This document shows, piece by piece, positions 24,021 through 34,838 of a stretch of DNA of 64,000 bases (positions are counted from its first letter, which is position 1; each line of letters opens with the position of its first letter). The notes beneath the pieces are model-generated. The model made no database searches. It was given only the letters and a program-made list of their open reading frames with translations, and had not been told where the DNA came from. The stretch covers positions 136,832,039 to 136,896,038 of the forward strand of contig CAXKWD010000006.1 of the NCBI GenBank assembly GCA_964059195.1, in the 5' to 3' direction. Origin of the DNA: Ectobius pallidus (lineage: Eukaryota; Arthropoda; Insecta; Blattodea; Ectobiidae). Both the position numbers and the translations under genes were made by a program.

Positions 24021-24776
24021 AAATAGGCACTAAATTGAGCATTACTCCGAAACAGGTCAACCGATTTTATCCATTATGAATAGACGTCTCCCCACGGACA
24101 TTATAAATGTGTATACCAAGTTTCATAAAAATCCGGTAAAGCGTATTTGAGTTACCGCGTCTTTAAAATATACACTAAATTGGGTTTTACTCCGGTACCG
24201 GTCTACCGATTTGGTCCAATATCAGTAGACGTCTTTCCACGTACATTATAAATGGGTATACAAAATTTCAGGAAAATCCAATAAAGCATATTTGAGTTAT
24301 CGCGACTTCTTATATATTAACATAAAAACACTAAATTGGGCATTATTCCGGTACTGCTAACCGATTTGGTCCAATATCAATAAACGTCTTCCTATGGACA
24401 TTATAAATGCGTATACGAAGTTTCATAAATATCCGATAAAGCGTATTTGAGTTATTGCGCCTTTAAAGTAGACACTAAATTGGGTTTTACTCCGGTACCG
24501 GTCAACAGATTAGGTTCAAATTCAATAGGGCACTTCTCATGGACGTCATAAATGGGTATACCAAGTTTCATGGAAATCTGATACAGCGTATTTGAGTGAT
24601 GGCGCCTTTCTATTAGAAAGGCGCCATAATCTATTAAAATAGGCACTAAATTGGGCATTACTCCGGTACCGGTGAACCGATTTGGTTCAATATCAATAGG
24701 GTTCTTCCCATGGACATTATAAATGTGTTTTCCAAGTTTCATGAAAATCCGAAAAAGCGTATTTGAGTTATGGTGC
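24021..24776. repeat. Tandem array, five units of ~145-171 bp
   Basis: The units are phased by CACTAAATTG at 24028, 24173, 24329, 24473 and 24644. Each unit carries ACTCCGGTACCGGT, CCGATTTGGTCCAATATCA, GGACATTATAAATG, CCAAGTTTCAT and AAAGCGTATTTGAGTTA. The last four spacings are 145, 156, 144 and 171 bp. The final three are multiples of three, and a 200-codon minus-strand frame (24452-25054) passes through two units. A single dispersed unit is at 62757-62880 in inverse orientation. Confidence 0.9.
24601..24625. repeat. Perfect 10-bp-stem hairpin inside unit 5
   Basis: GGCGCCTTTC, a five-base loop TATTA, then GAAAGGCGCC. It accounts for the extra length of this repeat interval. Confidence 0.9.
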
Positions 24777-24780
24777 GTAC

Positions 24781-24818
24781 AGACACACGGACAGACGGAC
24801 AGACCGACGGACAGACAT
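24781..24818. repeat. (CGGACAGA)n microsatellite at the array edge
   Basis: Runs of ACAGAC / CGGACAGAC close the tandem array. The related single unit near 62757 is likewise next to GTCTGTCAGT repeats, so this simple tract seems to be part of the family. Confidence 0.85.
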
Positions 24819-25328
24819 TTTTTCGTCCACCACACAATCTCATAAAGTACCATACTGGCACTTAATAACAGTGCGTCAAAAGGCTCACTTGATACGTGAT
24901 CTGTGTAGATTCGCTGTGATTTGAGGGAAGAATTGAGTGGCGTAGATATTCTGGTAGTGATACATTCTACATTCAGTCTACAGTGATACAGTCTACATTT
25001 CGAGAAGCCATAACTTACAGAATTATATTGAGGCCAAGCCAAATAAGAAAACATTCTTCTTTTTTCGTGTTTCGGGAACCAGGTAAGGCGCTTCGAAAGT
25101 AGTTCACACGTTGGAAATAGCGTCCGTGTCTTAAAATAATTGGCTTTTGTTCCAAGTGCACTTTAGTCTAATGCATCGAGATGTTCTGTGAAAAATTTCA
25201 ATTTACATGAAAGCTTTGGAATTGAATTACCCAGTGGTTTGATGTATGTGCAGAACATAACCTACTAGCATTTCAAATTGATCCCTCAATCTCGTCGTAC
25301 CCCTGTAGGCGTACTATTACTACTACTA

Positions 25329-26060
25329 CGAGGGTAAGTCAATAAATATCCACACTTTTTGTTTGATCTTTTGTACATTGAGTGTACAGCTTTGAGCTCG
25401 CACACGTCCATGTTGCTCATTTGTAGGGTTGGCAGACTTACGACTATACGACTATTTCATATATTTGTACGACGTACGACAGAACCATGAGCCGTACGCC
25501 TATTTGTACGACTATTTTTAACATAAGAGTTTTATATTTTTTTAATCAATCTACTGACGAATTTTAAATTTTTATATATAGGCTATACAGCTTTTTGTTT
25601 TCTCATGGTTTTTTTTGTAAGCATGTAGCTAAAATCAATATGAATGGAAAGCAATCCAGTTCCTTTTGCAATAATTACAACACTGTGGCAACTACTGTTT
25701 ATTTAATTTTATTGCATTTTATCGAATTTAGCACATCGGAAGATAATGAAACACGCCTAATAATTTACAAATAAGATGATTTATTAACAATTACATGCCA
25801 TAAATGTAAGGTGTATAATACCGATTATTAATATTATTATTAACGCAATACGTTCATTACACTGAAAAATCACAAAGTATACGACAGTTTTGACTAGCAT
25901 ACTACTATTTACGAATATTGCTACGACTGTTGTACGTTTCTAATATGGCCACCCTGCTCATTTGTCTCCGCTTGTTGGATGTTTGACCGTTATGACTCCA
26001 TTGAATGTTGCGCTGTTGCACATTAAACATGGCTGCACCGCTCAGCGTTTGCACGGTAGG
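25329..26060 (+). mobile_element. Mariner/Tc1-type remnant, interrupted by a hAT MITE
   Basis: It begins CGAGGGTAAGTCAATAAATA, a terminus style common among insect mariner-like elements. After the inserted MITE it resumes with GTCTCCGCTTGTTGGATGTT and a GACCGTTATGAC segment. No transposase domain can be read. The right end is not defined. Confidence 0.45.
25424..25956. mobile_element. hAT MITE
   Basis: The ends TAGGGTTGGCAGACTTACG and, on the other strand, CAGGGTGGCCATATTAGAAA are imperfect inverted repeats. A perfect 8-bp duplication CTCATTTG flanks the element (25416-25423 and 25957-25964). Subterminal regions are rich in TACGAC motifs on both sides. No open frame is present. Confidence 0.85.
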
Positions 26061-26194
26061 CCTAGTCCCTCCAGGGATGTCGCGCTACGGAGTTAGTTTA
26101 TGTTCTGATCCATAACCCATTGCGCAGATTAAATTAATTTTCTTTTCGTTGCATTACGACTTAATGAAAAAAAAGCATGGGAGAGGAAAGACAT

Positions 26195-26300
26195 ATCTAA
26201 AAAATATTGATTGGGAGACCCGAAGGGAAAAGACAACTTGGAAGACCTAGACGTAGGTGGGAACACAATATTATGATAGACTTAATAAGAAAGAAATGCG
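26195..26300 (+). pseudogene. LINE ORF2 C-terminal remnant
   Basis: The frame reads IGRPEGKRQLGRPRRRWEHN, the GRP-x-GRPRRRW motif near the C-terminus of many animal non-LTR retrotransposon proteins. Only this tail remains. The reverse transcriptase domain is absent. A second, more decayed tail of this type lies at 30430-30620. Confidence 0.7.
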
Positions 26301-26510
26301 CACAAGCGTGCATTGAAGAAACTGTTCATTCCTCGGCACTAAGTTCGGTCACAGATTTGTCACATTTTGCACACCAAAGTATGTGGGTTCCATAAAATAG
26401 ATAATATTCCTTTAGCTTGCTTTGGAATTGTCTATTACCATTGAGTAAGTAAGAAATGACCAGTAATAAAATGCGAATACTTATATTTGATTATAACTTA
26501 TGGTCTAAAG

Positions 26511-27839
26511 CAGGCCTGTCCAACTTCATAAATACTGGGGGCCAAAATATTTCGACAATTGATGCTGAGGGCCAAACAGTAAAAGCTTCACTCACATAAA
26601 TATAACAGTAAAGTACAGCAGACCAAATTGTTGAAATAAGATTCATTACCAATGGGCCGAAATTAGAACTTAATGTGAGCACCGAGGATTTTCAGACTGC
26701 TTGACTAAAGTATGGATATCCACTTCTATGTTAGTTACTGCCAGTCTTAGTAGGTGTAACAAGGAATCATCAGTGAGACAGTTCCTATATTTATTTTTTA
26801 TCAATTTCGTGTTGGAGAAAGCACTCTCACATAAAGTGCTTCCAAACATTGAGGAAAGCTGCAAACCAAAATCTCTAAGCTGAGGAAACCTGCCCTCTGA
26901 AATAGTTGAGCCCTTTCTCAGACCTGGTTTGAAGAAAAGGATCAGCCTGAAGATCGCAGAGCTCCAGTTGATACATGGATGGCTGATTCTCAATATCCAT
27001 ATTCAAAGGGTCATTAAAAAGCAGCAGTTTACCTTTAATATTTTCAATGTCAGAAAATCTTTCATTGAATTCTTGAATAATGACTTCAATATTTTCACAA
27101 AACTCAGAAAAATTACCATCTTCAATTTCTTCTGACAGCTCTTGACAACATGGAAAGTGTGTTAAATAATTTCTTGACAAGGTTGATTTCAGAAATTTTA
27201 AAACCATTAACATGACCTCTAACCCTCAAACACTTTGATTTTTGCCCTGAAGTCTCTGGTTCAACTCATTCAAGTATTGTGTCAGGTCAGTCATGCCTTA
27301 GAAAGTCTGGATCTTCAACTCGTCGAACAAGATTTTCACTACCTGCACTCAGCCAGCGTACATTTGCGTGGAGTGATAGATCTCTCATCCAAAAATTCCC
27401 GGAATCTGCAGTGAAGTTGTGTCTTAGTGCCACCACGTATCTTGTTGGAAACTGTAACCGCTATATTCATTGCATCGCTTTGTTTCACTGACTTCCCACA
27501 CAACGCCTCTTGGTGAATTATGCAATGGAACATGAGGAAATTTACACCAGCTTTCCTAATTAATCCTACCAGTCCTTTCCACCGTTTCATTTACTGCTTT
27601 AAATATAACTTCACCCTTGGTTATCCACGTAAAGAACATAATTGAAGGATTTCTTCTTGTGTTGAAAATTCATTGTTGATTATTCGTATGAATAATGGTC
27701 GACACTGTCATCCAAGCATAGTGAAAAGTAGCTGCATTTTCCAACCATATCTTCTAATTTCTTTGTTATTTGTCCTCGGGCCACAAAACTGTGAGAGCGG
27801 GCCGCATGCGGCCCGAGGGCCGCGGGTTGGACAGGCCTG
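26511..27839 (-). pseudogene. Decayed hAT transposon with transposase fragments
   Basis: The element is bounded by a perfect 8-bp duplication GTCTAAAG (26503-26510 and 27840-27847) and inverted ends CAGGCCTGTCCAAC. On the minus strand three broken frames read in transposase order. The first is at 27339-27590, with FLMFHCIIHQEALCGKS and VSNKIRGG, the HCxxH-type block of GTF2IRD2/ZBED-like hAT proteins. The second is at 26875-27213, a linker region. The third is at 26670-26993, with SSMFGSTLCESAFSNTKLIK and KYRNCLTDDSLLHLLRLA, the hAT C-terminal dimerisation domain. The BED zinc finger and N-terminus are missing, and frameshifts separate the pieces. It is inactive, but both ends are preserved. 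Confidence 0.9.
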
Positions 27840-27847
27840 GTCTAAAG

Positions 27848-30425
27848 TAATAAACTTAATAAAGCAACACAATCTAATTTAAGACGCTATTATTATTCTG
27901 ACGAGTAGTTTACAACTCTCTGTAACTTCCAGATGCTTTATAAACTCCAGATGTAGATGCTCTAAAGCTTTCATAGAGTCTGTATAAACGATTTGAACTT
28001 TCGAAGTACATTACAAACGTACATCTGTTCCCGTGTTATAGTTTTTTTACTGGTTTATATCCATTTCACAGATCCACTTCCAGCCATTGTGAATGCATTA
28101 GGGATTTGATATCGTAGGTAATAAGGCAAATGGTGAAATATTTATTAAGGGTAATTGCGCTTTATGTTGAATAAATAACTTTGGTCCGGTCTATTGATTG
28201 ACTCTATATTTAACAATGGCGCGTTGACAGCACGGGAATTTACACAGGCCGCTTACATTTATGCTCTACTTGCATTTCTAAAAACACCTATAGTATGCAA
28301 CTTAGTTGCGATTTACCCATCGATTTCTTACGCGAATTAACTTAGAACTGAATTCGCAGAACTTGTTCACTGCCTTACCTTGGTTGACCCCAAAAATGTT
28401 TCTTAATATTTGGTTCTATAATACTAAATGATGTGATAAATTGATAACTTATTTCACGTATGGTCAAGTGCATGGAATCTTTCCGATATAATGCGTAGTG
28501 GTTCATATTGGTAGGGGAATACATAACTGGCTCCGCCAGGCCCACTCCCCACCCCTACGCTTATACAGTTTTCGCGTTGGCGGTTATGCAGCAGAGGCTA
28601 ACCCTCCTCTTAATGCCTGTCTTATGCTCCCTCCTTCGCTCCTGAACCAGAAACTGACCTGTGTTAGTAGGTTAATCTTTGAGTGCCAGATTTTTGACAT
28701 CAAACCAATACGAGTCGGAGTCATCCAGGGGCTGGTCTAGATACGTCTTCTAGCACTGAAATTAAATGTTTCCATAATTCACTCCTTCCTAGGCCTGAGC
28801 GTTATTCATAGGCTAATGCATGTATTTGGATTTCAATTCAATCCGGTTAGAGATTGACTCACCCAGAGCTGGTGTAGAGCAAAGATGATGCAGAGATTCA
28901 ATGCGACCTTTAAATGAAGAAAAACTCTAGAAGAAACTAGAAGCATCCAAAAGGTTCTGTGCACTTGACTACACATTACACATTTAAAATGTTATGTTAT
29001 GCATAAAATTATTTTTATTAAGTTTTACAATACAGTCGAATCTCTGTATTTCGATCTCGATAGTTTGACATTCCCATAAATCCAAAATAAAATTTTCGAT
29101 TAAACAATAATAAATAATTAACTTTTAATTAATAATTCTTAAATTTCAGCGAGTGAGTGCCTTATACAAGGCTAGACATTGACGAGGATGAGACAGGGTT
29201 AAGAAAAAGACCTCGTGTCTCCGAAAATGGTCATTTTTAGGTTATGTTCAGGGAAAAAAAGCCTATATTACAAAGCACTGTATACAAAGATCGATTTTGG
29301 CACTGTAATTGACTGTAGTGTGAACTTGGAAGTCGCAAGATGGCTAATCTGCTGTTTAGATTGTAACATGACATTGCTGCTAGGAAATGGCAAAGTTCAT
29401 TAAAACAGCAGAAACTTGACAACTTTTAAAATATGCAATGAAATGCTTTTGTTTTCATCATTAATGAAATAGACCCTAATTTTTTTAACTTAAGTAGTAT
29501 TTTTTCTTTTAGTATAAGGCAATATATATGTTTTCTAAACTACTGGTACTATGCTGTAATATTTAACATAAGTAAATTTTCTTGATGGAAGTATGAGTTT
29601 CTTTTTATAGCTCCAGGTAGTCTCTGTTCTGTCCACCTCGAATTACCGTTTGAAAATATTTTTCAGTAATGTAAATTACTCATATATGAATATCGAAAAG
29701 AAGAGAAGTCTATAGAAAAATATTACAAATAAGCCACAAATGAAAGTAAAAACAAATTCAAAGTGATAATACAAATACAGATATAAAACAAAATAAGTAT
29801 ACACATACAAGTAGAGAATATATACAATTAAAACAGAAACGAGATAAATATGAAAATTAAAAGTAGACTAAATTCTAGTAATGTGTTATTGAACTCTAAA
29901 ATTAATATCTCCTACTCTCAGCTCCTAACTAAGAATTTAAAATACAGGATATAACGCAACTACTTTAGCTGAAGAACAGATTTAGAACATTCGAGAACAA
30001 AACATTAAAAAAAGAGTTTTGGAGCCAAGCGGGATATCATGGGGTAAAGGAGCACTGTTCCTAAATTTCTACCCAACATATTGAAATAATTAAGTCTTTT
30101 GAATTGTAACAGACTATATGACTATAAATAATTTTTGAAAGATATTGAAGGACTTTGGTTTGGATGCCATTATTTAGTTTGGCATTGCAATTTATTTTGA
30201 AGAACATTATATTTTTCTTCTGGATCTTTAAGATCAATTATTCTATAATAATTCCTTTATTGCAACCAAATGGTCATATTAAGATAAATGAAACAAAGAT
30301 GGAATGCTATGTGGTAGGGGAATCAGAAGCATATTGAGAAAACCTGTAACCACCCCATTTGTTATTCAATAAATCTTTGTGTGTGTGTAAAGACGAAAAT
30401 CAGCTGTCAGATCACTCACCACATA
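27848..30425. other. No supported gene
   Basis: AT-rich. At 29033 the sequence CAGTCGAATCTCTGTATTTC resembles the end of pogo/Tigger-type elements, but no second end was found. Short open frames have no recognisable content. Confidence 0.45.
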
Positions 30426-30429
30426 TCAC

Positions 30430-30620
30430 ATCAGTATTGAATCACAAAGACTGAGATGAACAGGACATGCAGTCCAAATAGGAAAGAGCAGCTTACCACA
30501 AGATAATAATGGGTAAACCCAGTAGGAAAAGTCTTCTAGGAAGATCTAGATAATGATTATATGACCGTAATAAATCCGATCTTAGGGTGATAGAATGAGA
30601 CAAGCAGGTTGGACAGAAGA
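30430..30620 (+). pseudogene. Decayed LINE ORF2 C-terminal remnant
   Basis: Pieces read LRWTGHAVQIGKEQL and, after a stop and frame change, GKPSRKSLLGRSR. These match the RW-x-GH-x-x-RM ... GxPxxKxxxGRPR arrangement that follows the reverse transcriptase in many animal LINEs. Several stops make it clearly dead. Confidence 0.6.
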
Positions 30621-32384
30621 AAGTAAGGGCAGGGTCGGATAAAGAATGTTTGCTCTTGCGATATGAACTCCAGAGTTCTTGAATGCAAGTTGGTAGTTAG
30701 CTAGAAATAAGAAAATTGAGAATGTACATGGGATTAAAGCTCTCAGCTAAAGCACTTCAATAAGTGATACGAAACATGAAAATAAATATATTGTTATTTG
30801 CAGGTTGGATGGCAGGCTGTCTCTACACTCTGTTCTGATTGGAAGTTTATTAATTTTGTCCCGGTTTAGTGCTCCTATCAATTAAGGGTTCGTTTATTCC
30901 TCGCAAATTGAACTTTGAGGAATTGCTGGCAATGTGCACAGTAGAGCCAGAAGGAAGAGGGGATAAATTGAGTCTAAAAATAAGGTCATCGTTCCTCCAT
31001 GTTATTTAATTAAAGGCAATTTCCATATTTGCCATTGGCTACAGACTTCATTCCATCATCAGTTTACCCAGCAAGCTGAATTAACTAGCTTATATGACGA
31101 CATTTTGGAATCCTGAACTGGAAATTCTCTACCATCCTGTGTCGATGCTTACCAGATTGAATAGTTGAATGACAAAATATTTATGCATCTAATGCCCCTG
31201 CCTCTAAAATTCTTTGGTCGGTAGAGGGAGAACTAAAAGTTAAAAAAAAAGTCTTTCAAGTTTCGAAGTTGATTTTCTTCTTTTTACAAGTTCTTTATCA
31301 AAATTAGACTAAGTTACTTTCAGGGCAATGTTATTTAGTCTTTTTAATGATTGAGAGTCAAGCAGAACCAGTATCTATGCATTTCATCTTTCCAATAAGG
31401 GGTTGTGTTACAATAATATTAATTTGTTATAAGCCACCTTTTACCCTCAATCATATAAGAAGAAATCTAAATCATTATGTTACAATGTTATTTATTACTG
31501 TTTGGCAGGGTTGAGCGAATAATACACCTATAAGTATTTTACACATATAATGGTCATAAATAAAATAAAAACAGTTTTATTTTTATTATTATATTGATTT
31601 TGACAACCCAAAAACTTGATATATTATTTGTACTGTAAATTGTGTTTTTGTATAAAAATATTCAGTGCAAACTGAATTCAGACACATTATCACAAGTGTT
31701 GAATTGAGCTGAAGCCACAACTACTCTTTGTTCATTAATATAGCACAGCCATTACTAATTTCTTTTCTTCTTTTCCATCTTAATGGAGAATTTAACAGTC
31801 ACATGTCTTGATTTGCTTAATGCTCGACTGAACGCATGCACTCAATAATAGCGTTACGTAGCTGACAACATAGAAGTTCACTTCTGAACCACTAATGATC
31901 TGAATTGAGAATGTAATTTCACATCCACTTCAGCTTTAATGATGGGTTGTTAAGTTTAATTGTGGTCTGTAATTACAATCTCTCAAATTGTTTAGATTTT
32001 CTTTCTAATGCATGATGAATTATCGGCTGAAGAATATAGTAGTGTCTACAAATAATTATCTGGAAACTTTATTTGCAAATAGCAGCTGTAATTCAATAGT
32101 CCTACACTAGCAATTATAGTCTGGGAAGTATTCCTGTAGGGATTAAGTGGAGTTGATTAAAGAGGAAGGTACAGTATGTTATTAGTACCACGCGCATTAT
32201 AATCTGCATTTCAGTGAATAGAAGAATGAAATCATATAAACTATTAACTTCTCAGCTGTTTCATTAAGAAAATGTCACCCTTGCCTGGAATTCAAAACAT
32301 TATTTTCCAGAATTGGAAACAATTTTGTAAATTACCTTTATAAGTATACTAAAAAGAAGAATCATATGTTAAATGACTTATAAG
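30621..32384. other. No supported gene
   Basis: AT-rich sequence with no long frame, tRNA head or terminal repeat that I could recognise. Confidence 0.45.
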
Positions 32385-33038
32385 TAGGGTTTGGATGTTT
32401 GTGACATGTCATATTTTTATCCTGATCTCAATTCTTGCTGCAAACACAAATTAAATGTGAATTGCCCATGTTATCCTAATCGAATAATTTTTACTTTGAA
32501 AATAAAGTCATATTTTGGTCATTTTCATGGTCTTAGTCATATTTCGGTCATACTTGTAATATAACGTCATATTTCAGTTATAAATTCAGTAAAAGAGCAC
32601 AATTATGCAGTATGTTCACTAAATTGTTGACTTAAATTTTTTCAGAAAAAAGAGTTACAAACATTTTGGTTTTACTGTAACTCAAATGTGAAAGAACAAT
32701 AACAAGTAATAGCACAAATTGTTGTTAAAAACTTCCTATAGATATGTTTTAAAAATATTTTCAATTCACATTTGGAAACATTAACATATTAGAAGTTCTT
32801 TACAAATAAAACTGTAAATCACCTGTAAAATTGGTAAAAAGTGATTAGCCTACCTGATTGAATAAATGTGATGTAATAATTTAGTTTCATTAAACGTTTT
32901 AAATTGGAACATTTATTTTTAGAAAATATGTTCTTTTATGAGGTCATATTTAAGATTTGTGGGTCATATTTAGTCATTTTAAAGGTCATATTTACAGACA
33001 TATTTTCCACTTTTTAGGTCATAAACATACAAACCCTG
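32385..33038. mobile_element. Non-autonomous DNA element, hAT-like
   Basis: The ends are inverted: TAGGGTTTGGATGTTTGTGA at the left and, on the other strand, CAGGGTTTGTATGTTTATGA at the right. Many GGTCATATTT motifs lie near both ends. No clean 8-bp target duplication was found, so the superfamily is a guess from terminus style. Confidence 0.65.
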
Positions 33039-33158
33039 TTAAAATCTTGATAAAAATTCCACCTTAACCCTTAACATAAAACTTATCTGGGTCCAGTCAC
33101 AATATCACCTTTCATACTTATGTTGAGGGATAAGGTGGAATTCTGATCAAGATTTTAA
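33039..33158. mobile_element. 120-bp foldback MITE
   Basis: The arms 33039-33081 and 33116-33158 are inverted repeats with about five mismatches (TTAAAATCTTGAT... / ...ATCAAGATTTTAA). Both outer ends are TTAA, which would fit a TTAA-target (piggyBac-like) insertion. No internal coding sequence. Confidence 0.7.
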
Positions 33159-33167
33159 TATTATAAC

Positions 33168-33819
33168 TAGAGACCGGATTTTAAAGGGAAAATTTTCACC
33201 CAAAAAAAGGACGAAAAAAGGGAAAATTATCGCCAAAAAAAAGTGGAGAAAAAAGGGAAAATTATTGCCAAAAAAAGGTGGGGGGAAAAGGGATATAAAA
33301 GTAACAGAGTGTAAAAATTCAACAGAGAGATACATGTTTGTTTTGTGTCAAGCCTTTGCTTGCTCTACAGCTGCTGATTCTGTAACACCTAATGACTGAA
33401 GAAATTTTTTGATCTTGTTGAAATTCTCACAGAGGAAAGTAGCACACGAAATCCATGTTCCCCACCTTGTTATAATGGGAAACTTAGGCAATGGCAAGCC
33501 TGTGATTTCCTTGAAATGCTCTATTCTGCTGGGAGGAATTATTTTTTTCATTGGTGAATCAGTGAAAACAATTTTTAATGTTTTCATATTACCAAATACT
33601 GGGTAATTTACGAATTTTTCAAAATAAATTAGCAAAAAAGGTGCTGGAAAGGGAAAGTTCCTAAAAAAAAAAAAGGGAAATGAGCCTAAAAAAGGGAAAA
33701 AAGGGACGTTAAAACCAGGTCATTTGCAGTTGAAACTTACTCAGTAATGTCCTGTTCAATTTTATCACATTTTGTGATGAAATACAAAAAAAGGAATTCC
33801 CTTTAAAATCCGGTCTCTA
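33168..33819 (-). mobile_element. Internally deleted hAT transposon
   Basis: The ends TAGAGACCGGATTTTAAAGG and CCTTTAAAATCCGGTCTCTA are perfect inverted repeats, and an 8-bp duplication ATTATAAC flanks the element (33160-33167 and 33820-33827). On the minus strand, 33348-33635 encodes a 95-residue hAT transposase piece with SRIEHFKEITGLPLPKFPII, TRWGTWISCATFLCENFNKI and ESAAVEQAKA. The DDE-type catalytic parts and the C-terminal dimerisation domain are absent. A threefold AAAAGGGAAAATTAT repeat lies near the left end. Near-perfect termini suggest fairly recent movement by a transposase supplied in trans. Confidence 0.9.
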
Positions 33820-33829
33820 ATTATAACCC

Positions 33830-34838
33830 TTATCGGAAAAATGAAGTTTATTAATCCGAACCCTAATTATAAGTATACAGATCTGTGTTTTCTTGTTTGC
33901 GATAAATCAGTTAAGTAAGTTGTATGTATATATGTATATATTGAGCATACATTCCACACATTCCAATTTATATTAATCACACACCCCAGCAGAAGTTTAC
34001 ACACGCTACCATTTCTCGAGGGAATTACATTCCATTTCTGATCATCATGTGCAAGTCTTGCCCATATCAACTAGTGGGGTTTAAAAAGCAATGGTAAGGG
34101 TCAGTCTCCTCATTTATATGGCCACGTGATCTTTCAATCCTACTATAGAGTCCACGTGAACTTGATAAGTACCTATCAAAAAGCACTATTAAATTTTTAT
34201 TGGTTGAGGTAACAATCTGATTGGCACGGCAGGAAATAAAGAACATTGCCCCCTCCTGCATTAAATATAAAAGGCATTCTGGTAGTTAACTTTTAAGCAG
34301 CACAATAATGTCCCAAAATCCTTAAGGGGCTATATCTAGGTACTATGTTCATTAATAAATATAAAAAAATAAGATGTATTGTTTCGTGAAACAATGTAAA
34401 ATCTGACAGTAATGCAAATTTGTCAAAATTTCCAACTCTATGTAAACAACAATGCAAAAACACAATGATTGCTTATTTTTATTGATCAACCTTTGGGGTT
34501 TAGATCAGTATAAAACAAAACTTTATGTTAGACTTTAAAATATAACATTTTAGTTTTAATATCTTAGCCAAAACACTTATTAAAACTCAATAGTATGCAA
34601 ATTAGTCAAACCGGAGCGAAAAAATCTTTTGATTTATACCTCAAACGTACACAATGCCTCTCAGTATTCCCTTTGAAAAGAGTAATCCATTAATAAAATT
34701 TGTGACAGCTCAGCAACCGATTGGCTGTCCTCGAAAGCCAATCGAAATGCTTGAGGGCTTCGAACATAGCAAAATATAAAATAGATATTTTATTTAACTG
34801 TATGTTTGAGTGTCCATTCTTGATTGCTTTAACAAAAG
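33830..34838. other. No supported gene
   Basis: AT-rich flank of the Penelope-like element. No open frame with recognisable content. Confidence 0.4.

Noticed and set aside
24452..25054. 200-codon frame as a host gene
   Set aside because: It is mostly translated tandem-repeat units and microsatellite. I keep it as an observation about the repeat, not as a gene.
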